The notes below the pieces were generated by a model. It worked only from the letters and a program-made list of their open reading frames with translations, did not search any database and was not told the origin of the DNA. Below, piece by piece: positions 58,553 to 64,000 of a DNA stretch of 64,000 bases. The stretch is from Corallococcus silvisoli. GTDB taxonomy: Bacteria; Myxococcota; Myxococcia; Myxococcales; Myxococcaceae. The stretch covers positions 806,001 through 870,000 of the forward strand of contig NZ_JAAAPJ010000001.1 in NCBI RefSeq assembly GCF_009909145.1, read 5' to 3'. Position 1 is the first letter of the stretch; each line of letters opens with the position of its first letter. The translations under genes were made by a program, and so were the position numbers.

Positions 58553-58900
58553 TCAGAGTTGCCTCACGAGGATGAGGATGCACCCGAGATGGAGGAAGCC
58601 GAGGAAGTTCTCCACCTTCACCTCGTAGTGGGTGACGAGGTGCCGAAAGTCCTGAAGCTAGACAAAGAGTCGCTCCACCTTCCAGTGTCGGCGGTTTCGA
58701 CGTGGCTCTCGCCCATCCTGGTCTTCGTCTCGTGCGCTCGGCGGTGGGGCACAATGAACCTCGCTCCTCGCTCGTGCCACAGTCGCTCGTCGAAAGATTT
58801 CGGCTTCGTGTCCGCGAGGCGGTGCACGCTCGCGAAGACCGGTAAAGTTGCCAAACTTAGAAGGACTGAGCGGAGCCTGCTGAAGGACCTAAACAGTCCG
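58553..58900 (-). pseudogene. degraded IS5-family-type transposase, C-terminal part
   Basis: The minus strand, read with a frameshift near 58705, gives 'WHERGARFIVPHRRAHETKTR' and then 'RRHWKVERLFV', a TAG stop at 58658-58660 where Trp is expected, and 'LQDFRHLVTHYEVKVENFLGF' continuing to 'LGCILILVRQL' and a stop at 58553. This is the characteristic end of IS5-group DDE transposases. Both the shift and the stop make it non-functional. No terminal inverted repeats were identified. Confidence 0.75.
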
Positions 58901-58927
58901 ATGTAAGAATCAGAGGAACGGCAATCA

Positions 58928-59848
58928 ATGAGACCAGACACCTTCGTCGAGAGCGTTATCGCGAGATGCGAAGCATTGAAAGCAGCACGGCTCTGGCATG
59001 GAGAACCCGCAATCAGGCCAAGAGCATGGCTTGAAAATTTTTCTCCAGCCGATCGGCTGATTGGTGCTGCAATCTTGAGTCAGTTTATTTTTATTGCTGA
59101 TGCTCATGCCAATAAGATGATCACAGCGGCTTTCGGTCGTTTGGTGGAGCAGGTTGCCGTCGGGGCTACATCGGATGCAGAAAGAAGGCGGGTGCTGGAT
59201 TCGTTTCTTGCTAACGCTGTCTTTACAAGGACAGAGGGCGAGGACCCGAATCCAACAGATTCAGGAAATATGTACTGCCGAAAAGTCCGGCAGGTGCTGC
59301 AGATTCCAGAGTCTCGTATTCTTGAGCCACATGATGCATTGCAGGCTGCGTGTTCCGGTGCGCCTGTTGTCTTTGTGGATGACTTTATTGGCTCGGGCAA
59401 TCAAATGATTGAGACTTGGAAGAGGCCGTACAGGGCAGGTAGCTTGGGTTCGTTTGAAGATGCTTTTTCTGCGAATCCCTTTGATGTTCATTATCTATGC
59501 ATAGTGGCGAGTTCGTATGGCATGAGTAGTCTCCGGGATGAGGCGGAGATGATTAGTGTTCATTGTGCTCACGAGCTTGATGAGGGCTACTCAGTGAGAC
59601 GTATCGATGAGTCGCTGAGCTTGGCGGGTGTATCTCCTGTGTCTGGATCTGTCGAGGAATTTCTTGAGCGAGCAAGTCAGGGATTGATTTTGCCTGCGTA
59701 TATGCGTACTGGAACGCAGTATAAGTATGGGTATCATGACTTGGCGTTAACGTTGGCCTTCGAGCATTCAGTTCCTGATGCGACGATCCCTATTATTTGG
59801 GCGCCGAGCAATTCATCTTCATGGGTCCCACTTTGTCCGAGGCGATAA
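58928..59848 (+). CDS. PRTase-like protein of a conflict/defence operon
   Basis: A 306-residue protein, first gene of the island operon. Residues about 147-160 read 'VVFVDDFIGSGNQ' (D151, D152, G155-S-G157), a variant of the PRPP-binding loop of type I phosphoribosyltransferases (normally E/D-D-x-x-T-T/S-G). Upstream helices ('DRLIGAAILSQFIFIADAHANKMITAAF') and later strands fit a PRTase core with extensions. I recall a family named PRTase-CE from surveys of bacterial conflict systems that has this loop; that link is from memory. ATG 58928 has AGAGGA upstream. The stop overlaps the next start (TAATG). Catalysis versus mere ligand sensing is open. Confidence 0.62.
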   Translation: MRPDTFVESVIARCEALKAARLWHGEPAIRPRAWLENFSPADRLIGAAILSQFIFIADAHANKMITAAFGRLVEQVAVGATSDAERRRVLDSFLANAVFTRTEGEDPNPTDSGNMYCRKVRQVLQIPESRILEPHDALQAACSGAPVVFVDDFIGSGNQMIETWKRPYRAGSLGSFEDAFSANPFDVHYLCIVASSYGMSSLRDEAEMISVHCAHELDEGYSVRRIDESLSLAGVSPVSGSVEEFLERASQGLILPAYMRTGTQYKYGYHDLALTLAFEHSVPDATIPIIWAPSNSSSWVPLCPRR

Positions 59849-61728
59849 TGGATTCGACAAGAGCAGTCCTGTCAGACATGTTTGGCGACTATCGGGCCGA
59901 GTGGCGGCCTGATTTATTTGCAAGTCTTTTTATTCGACCAACGTATTTCGGAAATCTCGAGTCGAGAAAGCCCTGTGTCTTGGTTGGAGGTCGAGGAACG
60001 GGGAAGACAACCGCACTTAAATCTCTTCGTTATGACGCGACAGCTTCACGCCTTAGGCTTTCTGTGGGTGGGCGTCTTCCTTATCTCGGCGTGTACTTGC
60101 GCATAAATAAAAACAGAGTGCGTGCATTTCAGGGGGCGGGTCTCGATAAGGAGAGGTGGATTCGTCTGTTCTCGCATTACTTTAATCTTCTCGTTGTTTC
60201 TGAGTTCACACGCCTCTATTTGTGGCTTGTGGATAATGAGCATTGGCCAAGGCCCAATAGCGAGTCGCTGCGAGACGTGGCGGAGACCCTTGGACTCACG
60301 GGGGTGGATTCTCTAGAGGCCCTTGCGGGCATGTTGCGGAGTTCGCTTAATCTGCTTGAGCTGCATGTGAATAATATCGGCAAGTCCGAAGCGCCAGTCG
60401 TTTCTATGCCTGAGGCGCCAATCAGGGCGTTTGTTGATATGTTTATGCTTTGTCCGGAGCTGAATGGTAGGCATGTGTATTGTTGTGTTGATGAGTATGA
60501 GAATTTACTGGCGTTGCAGCAGGCCGTGGTTAATACGTACGTGAAGCACTGTGAGCTGCCTCTTTCGTACAAGGTCGGGGTTAGGCGATATGGCATTCGC
60601 AGTCGGCATACACTTGATGCGTCGGATCTGCTTCGGGCTCCGGAGGATTACGATGAGATAGATGTCTCTACTGAGGAGGGTGTTTTTGAGGGGTTTGCCC
60701 TGGAGATTGCTTCGATCCGACTGCGGAGAGCTAATGAACTTGGCGTTGCCGTTGACTCGGATATCGGAAATTTGCTGCTGGAATATTCGCGAAGAGAAGA
60801 GGCTCTTGTTCTTGGTGCGAGCGAAATATCTGAGCGAGTGATTGGAGAGCTTAGGGCGTTGGGGCGGCCAGAAGTTATAAAATGGGCAGAGGATCAGAGA
60901 AGAGAAGATCTCTACTTTCTCAGATATTGGGCCGAGGCTGGAGGCGAATCAATAGAAGAGCTTGCCCTGGATTGGATGGGAAATCCCGAGAGGTGGGTGG
61001 ATCGTCTCAATAATTATGGATATGCCAGCTTGTTCTGGTTGTCCAAAGGGCGAAAGGGCGTCCGCATTCGGAAGTACTATTGCGGAATTAAGACGTTCCT
61101 GAGCTTGTCTTCAGGGAATATTCGATATTTCTTGGAACTCGTTGATGAGAGCATTCTTCGGCATTTTGCGGCTAGCCAGAATGAGAATGGCTCTCAGGTT
61201 CGTATCAGCCAGAGAGAGCAGACTGAGGCAGCCCGGACAGTTGCGAAAAGACGACTTGAGCAGCTTGAGGGGTTGAGCGAGCATGGTGCTGCGCTTAAGC
61301 GGCTAGTGCTTGGTTTGGGGAAGGTCTTCTTTGAGTTCGCCCGATCGCCTCAGGGGCACACTCCAGAGGTGAGTTCCTTTGTTCTTGGTGGCGACCAGGA
61401 TAAGAAAAGCGAGCTTCTTCCCATTATGTATGACGGTGTTGGGCACCTGGCGCTAGAGGCCACTCCGCGAACAAAGGCTACGAGTGTCCTTGAGATGAAA
61501 GATGATGAGTTTCGCCTTCATCCTATATTTTGCCCGTTCTTTGAATTCTCGCACCGAAAGAAGCGCAGGGTAACTTTTAGGGCTGAGTGGCTCCTTCTGC
61601 TGGCTGGTGACGATCCGAGTAGTGCTATGTCTAACTTGTTGAGAGGGCGTGATGTGTCTAGTTCCGAGGAGTTGCCTGAGCAGTTGGCTATGTTCTCGGC
61701 ATTCTATGAAGGAGGGGGGGAGCGATGA
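59848..61728 (+). CDS. ORC/CDC6-type P-loop ATPase of the island operon
   Basis: A 626-residue protein with Walker A 'GGRGTGKTT' (residues 47-55, K53) and Walker B 'VYCCVDEYENL' (D215, E216). A long helical insert separates them, and the last 350 residues are helical with a possible winged-helix section. It resembles ATPases labelled ORC-CDC6 family that accompany PRTase-like proteins. The start ATG 59848 overlaps the previous stop as TAATG and has GAGG seven bases before; longer starts (ATG 59821, TTG 59797) lie inside the previous gene. The protein probably oligomerises and couples ATP to sensing or DNA/RNA binding. It overlaps the next gene by four bases. Confidence 0.7.
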   Translation: MDSTRAVLSDMFGDYRAEWRPDLFASLFIRPTYFGNLESRKPCVLVGGRGTGKTTALKSLRYDATASRLRLSVGGRLPYLGVYLRINKNRVRAFQGAGLDKERWIRLFSHYFNLLVVSEFTRLYLWLVDNEHWPRPNSESLRDVAETLGLTGVDSLEALAGMLRSSLNLLELHVNNIGKSEAPVVSMPEAPIRAFVDMFMLCPELNGRHVYCCVDEYENLLALQQAVVNTYVKHCELPLSYKVGVRRYGIRSRHTLDASDLLRAPEDYDEIDVSTEEGVFEGFALEIASIRLRRANELGVAVDSDIGNLLLEYSRREEALVLGASEISERVIGELRALGRPEVIKWAEDQRREDLYFLRYWAEAGGESIEELALDWMGNPERWVDRLNNYGYASLFWLSKGRKGVRIRKYYCGIKTFLSLSSGNIRYFLELVDESILRHFAASQNENGSQVRISQREQTEAARTVAKRRLEQLEGLSEHGAALKRLVLGLGKVFFEFARSPQGHTPEVSSFVLGGDQDKKSELLPIMYDGVGHLALEATPRTKATSVLEMKDDEFRLHPIFCPFFEFSHRKKRRVTFRAEWLLLLAGDDPSSAMSNLLRGRDVSSSEELPEQLAMFSAFYEGGGER

Positions 61729-62651
61729 GTGCGCTGCACCAGGGGAGTTTGAAGACGAGAACGTTTTCGAGCTTGGGACTGGGGGATCTGTTGGAGCACC
61801 CGGTCTGTATTTATGCGGGGGCCGGACCGGACGAGCGAAGTGCTCTGTCTGTTTGGAAGGAGCGGGCGGCTCATTTTCCCGAAAAGTGTATTGCTGTTGT
61901 TAGGGAGAATGCTGATGAAATCGTAGTTTGTAGGAGTGGAGCGGAGTGGTCGGTTGCGCTTCGGGATGAAGAAGGGCTTTCCGCGCTCTTTCGAAACACA
62001 TCTGGTGCTTATGTTGATATTTCTGGACTTAGTCATCATGTATGGGCGCCTGTTGTTCGGTCGGCATTGGGAGTGTGTAGCAACGTTTGGGCGATATATG
62101 CCGAGCCGCTTGGCTATAGGGTTCACCCTAGTCCGTCATCGTTCACTGTTTTTGATTTGAGTGATGGTTTTTCTGGTCTGTCTCCATTGCCTGGCTTTGC
62201 TAGGCTGGGGGGGCCGGAGGATGAGACCCAGGCTGTGTTTGTGCCGTTTTTGGGTTTCGAGGGAATGAGGGTGAAGTCGCTTGCTATGAGTCTCGATCCG
62301 ATCCCCAAGACAATCCCTGTTGTTGGTTTACCAGGATATAGAGTGGAATTTCCGGCGCATGCTGTCGCGAGTAATCGTGATTTCTTGGAGGAGCAAAGGG
62401 CTTTAGGGGAGATAAGACTGGCGAGAGCAAGTTGCCCGTTTGAGGCGTATGATACGCTTGCTGAGATTCAGCGGGACTTTCCGGGAAGATATATGTACAT
62501 AGCTCCTATTGGAACCAAACCCCAGGCTCTTGGGGCTGTGCTTTATGCGCTTGGGCATTCCGGGTCTTCTGAGTTAATGTATGACCACCCGAAGCGAAAA
62601 CAAAATCGAAGTCGAGGGGTTGGTCGTGTTCATGTTTATTCGATCAAGTGA
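61725..62651 (+). CDS. unknown protein with GTKPQALG loop, third gene of island operon
   Basis: A 308-residue protein I cannot assign to a named family. Near the C-terminus 'MYIAPIGTKPQALGAVLYAL' (G263-T-K-P-Q-A-L-G270), followed by a basic 'HPKRKQNRSRGVGRVHVY', looks like a Rossmann-type strand-loop-helix of the sort seen in CARF-like or nucleotide-sensing domains. The middle ('FVPFLGFEGMRVKSLAMSLDPIPKTIPVVGLPG') has alternating strands. No nuclease or protease motif was found. ATG 61725 overlaps the ATPase stop (ATGA) after GGAGGGGGGGAG, so translation is coupled. It could be the sensor or the effector of the operon. Confidence 0.55.
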   Translation: MSALHQGSLKTRTFSSLGLGDLLEHPVCIYAGAGPDERSALSVWKERAAHFPEKCIAVVRENADEIVVCRSGAEWSVALRDEEGLSALFRNTSGAYVDISGLSHHVWAPVVRSALGVCSNVWAIYAEPLGYRVHPSPSSFTVFDLSDGFSGLSPLPGFARLGGPEDETQAVFVPFLGFEGMRVKSLAMSLDPIPKTIPVVGLPGYRVEFPAHAVASNRDFLEEQRALGEIRLARASCPFEAYDTLAEIQRDFPGRYMYIAPIGTKPQALGAVLYALGHSGSSELMYDHPKRKQNRSRGVGRVHVYSIK

Positions 62652-63721
62652 AAATGTCCGCATTGGCCGATAGGTACTATACTCCTGTTGATGTCGCTGA
62701 AAGATTGGCGATGGCGTTTAGGTGTTTTGACGTATCGGTCGTGATCGATCCTGCTTGTGGGGACGGGCGTCTTTTGGCTGCTGCTGCTAAGGTATTCCCC
62801 GCTGCATCTCTGCTGGGGATTGATGTGGACCGGTCGGCCATTAGAAAACTACGCCTCCGTCAACCATCATGGATTGTTTCGAATGCCAATATGCTGTCGC
62901 AGCAATCTCGGCGCAGGTCGGTGGTTGGTTCGACTGATTTGAAGTGTGACTTGGTTGTTGCTAATCCGCCTTTTAGTATGGGGCCTTCTAAGGGCTGTTT
63001 TTTTGAATATGGCGGTGGAGTTTTTAGGGCTAGTTTGGCGATGCGTTATTTGCTGGAGAGTGTGTTTTTTTTTAGACCGAGTGTTGGTTTTGCGGCAGTG
63101 CTTCCTGAGTCGTCGGCTTACTCTGTGATGGACGCAGAGGCCCGTGCTTGCCTTGACCAATTTTATTCTTGGGCGGTCGTTGAGCGACTTCCGAGGACTG
63201 CATTCGCTGGAACAAGGGCTCGGTCAATCCTTGTGATTGGCTGGAATAAAGGACGAATTGGCCCTCGTTTGGCGCGAACGTCGCTTGCGAAAAGAAAAAC
63301 AATTGGTCATGAGAAATTGGTGCGCGGCGGATTGCCAATGCATGAGGCTCGCGAGTGGAAGTTTGGTATCCCGTTTCTTCATACTACTGCGCTCGTGCCT
63401 CTCGGAGCTGGAGGAGCCGGATTTTTGCCGCAGGTTTTTCCCATTGGCAGGGGGATCGTCATGGGTCCGGCAGTTGCTTTTCCTAGAATTGGTGAGATCG
63501 GTAAGGGACAAGTAGTGGTGATTCCGGCCGGCCTTCGTGTCCAGTTGTCTGATTGTGTTATGGCTGTTCGGGCGGATACAGCCTCGGATGCGGCGCGAAT
63601 TCGAAAGACTATTCTTTCGAGATGGGATGGTTTTGCTGCTCTGTTTAAGGGTACTGGCGCTCGCTATGTTACGGTAGATAGGATGGTTGCGTGGCTTGAT
63701 GAGCAGGTGTTGCTTGGGTAA
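62648..63721 (+). CDS. gamma-class N6-adenine DNA methyltransferase
   Basis: A 357-residue methyltransferase. Order of motifs: 'YYTPVDVAERL' (motif X), 'DPACGDGRLL' (motif I, residues 34-43, SAM binding), 'GIDVD' (motif II) and 'NPPF' (motif IV, N106-F109), the arrangement of gamma-class adenine methylases such as Type I and IIG enzymes. The target-recognition part is only about 150 residues. No restriction enzyme gene is present next to it. The start is GTG 62648 overlapping the previous stop (GTGA), or ATG 62654. It may mark self-DNA for the operon, or act on another substrate. Confidence 0.8.
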   Translation: MKMSALADRYYTPVDVAERLAMAFRCFDVSVVIDPACGDGRLLAAAAKVFPAASLLGIDVDRSAIRKLRLRQPSWIVSNANMLSQQSRRRSVVGSTDLKCDLVVANPPFSMGPSKGCFFEYGGGVFRASLAMRYLLESVFFFRPSVGFAAVLPESSAYSVMDAEARACLDQFYSWAVVERLPRTAFAGTRARSILVIGWNKGRIGPRLARTSLAKRKTIGHEKLVRGGLPMHEAREWKFGIPFLHTTALVPLGAGGAGFLPQVFPIGRGIVMGPAVAFPRIGEIGKGQVVVIPAGLRVQLSDCVMAVRADTASDAARIRKTILSRWDGFAALFKGTGARYVTVDRMVAWLDEQVLLG

Positions 63722-63977
63722 TGGCATCTGATATGTCGGAACAGAGTCGATGAGCAGGTGTGCTGGCCACGGCAGTATCGCTTCCGACGTTGACGGGCTT
63801 CATTCATGTGAGGCTGTTCAGAAGGCAAAGATGCTACAGCAGTCGTACTGGGCCTTTCCGAAGTGACAATGGCTCGTTGCGCAATTCGTTGCTGCGCGGA
63901 AACGATGCTGGCTGGGACGCCTGCGCATCACAGCAATAGAGTCGTCGACCGTGGGGTGCATTGGGTCCCGAGTTTTA
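63722..63977. other. right arm of the island, no credible gene
   Basis: These 256 bases have no convincing frame. GATGAGCAGGTGT at the end of the methyltransferase gene (63698-63710) recurs at 63749-63761. The last bases before the repeat supply a TAA that would end the tsaC frame entering from the right. Confidence 0.45.
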
Positions 63978-64000
63978 GCGGGGGGCCGCCGCGCGGGACA
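63978..64000 (-). CDS. tsaC: 3' end of tsaC/Sua5 gene continuing beyond the window
   Basis: On the minus strand the last residues 'LSRAAAPR' match the left fragment, and a TAA at 63975-63977, supplied by the island, follows. Only seven to eight codons are visible. The copy is presumed to be the intact gene because its 5' part must lie to the right. This is also the right copy of the 23-base direct repeat. Confidence 0.45.

Larger units (their letters stand above)
58417..63977. mobile_element. integrated genomic island carrying a putative defence operon
   Basis: A roughly 5.6-kb segment of clearly lower GC (about 45% in lines I counted near 60.5 kb, against about 70% to the left), with many codons ending in A or T. 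It is bounded on the left by a truncated tsaC and on the right by a repeat of the tsaC 3' end. It contains a transposase remnant, a four-gene operon and a short non-coding right arm. No integrase gene is visible, so it would need a recombinase in trans or arrived by homologous recombination. Confidence 0.7.

Noticed and set aside
58520..58906. A plus-strand frame of 128 codons at the island's left arm
   Set aside because: The minus strand carries a readable transposase remnant over the same bases; the plus frame has no recognisable content or ribosome-binding site.
58928..63721. BREX, DISARM or Type I restriction as the identity of the island operon
   Set aside because: There is no PglZ, BrxC, large PglX, DUF1998/helicase pair, HsdR or HsdS; the ATPase and PRTase-like genes do not belong to those systems.
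63722..63977. Remnant of an integrase in the island's right arm
   Set aside because: No tyrosine- or serine-recombinase motif could be read in any frame of this short stretch.

Overview
The window reads as chromosomal DNA of a fruiting myxobacterium of the Myxococcus/Corallococcus type. Evidence: very high GC with strong third-position G/C bias up to about 58.4 kb, several ECF-type sigma/anti-sigma modules, an FHA-GGDEF protein, DUF1592/DUF1552 pairs, a SWIB protein with a histone-H1-like tail, a ferrochelatase with an internal cysteine block, and a multidomain enzyme matching the ElbD ether-lipid synthase described in Myxococcus and Stigmatella. Genus and species cannot be fixed from sequence alone.

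Layout. 0-8 kb: GMC oxidoreductase, DUF2267 protein, acyl-CoA-binding protein and membrane metallophosphoesterase on the plus strand. Facing them is a minus-strand operon of a Ro60-like TROVE/vWA protein, an unrecognised repeat-bearing protein and a JAMM metallopeptidase, preceded by a possible Y-RNA-like element. 8.5-13 kb: two sigma/zinc-finger anti-sigma modules. 13-20.6 kb: thioesterase, PcrA/UvrD helicase, DUF1592+DUF1552 pair, and a chitin-type LPMO. 20.6-30.2 kb: a carboxypeptidase-regulatory-repeat protein, a TIGR02587/TIGR02588 pair, purU, and a four-gene operon with a third sigma factor. 30.6-37.4 kb: MFS transporter, PQQ-propeller lipoprotein, adenosine deaminase, glgC, FHA-diguanylate cyclase. 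37.4-46.3 kb: five-gene cluster around ElbD. 46.6-56.1 kb: SWIB protein, treY-glgX, TerC, ApaG, hemH and a lipoprotein. 56.5-58.2 kb: an aldo/keto reductase with extra domains.

58.4-64 kb is different. Base composition falls to roughly 45-50% GC in the lines I counted, and codons become A/T-ending. The boundary lies in a 3' fragment of a Sua5/TsaC-type gene. The same tsaC 3' end starts again at 63978 and runs off the window, so the segment looks like an integrated island bounded by duplicated target sequence. It carries an IS5-type transposase remnant and a tight four-gene operon: PRTase-like protein, ORC/CDC6-type P-loop ATPase, an unknown protein with a GTKPQALG loop, and a gamma-class adenine DNA methyltransferase. 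This is the best candidate for a little-described system, probably anti-phage or conflict related. No integrase and no recognisable nuclease is visible inside it.

All identifications come from reading motifs and remembered families; no database search was possible.
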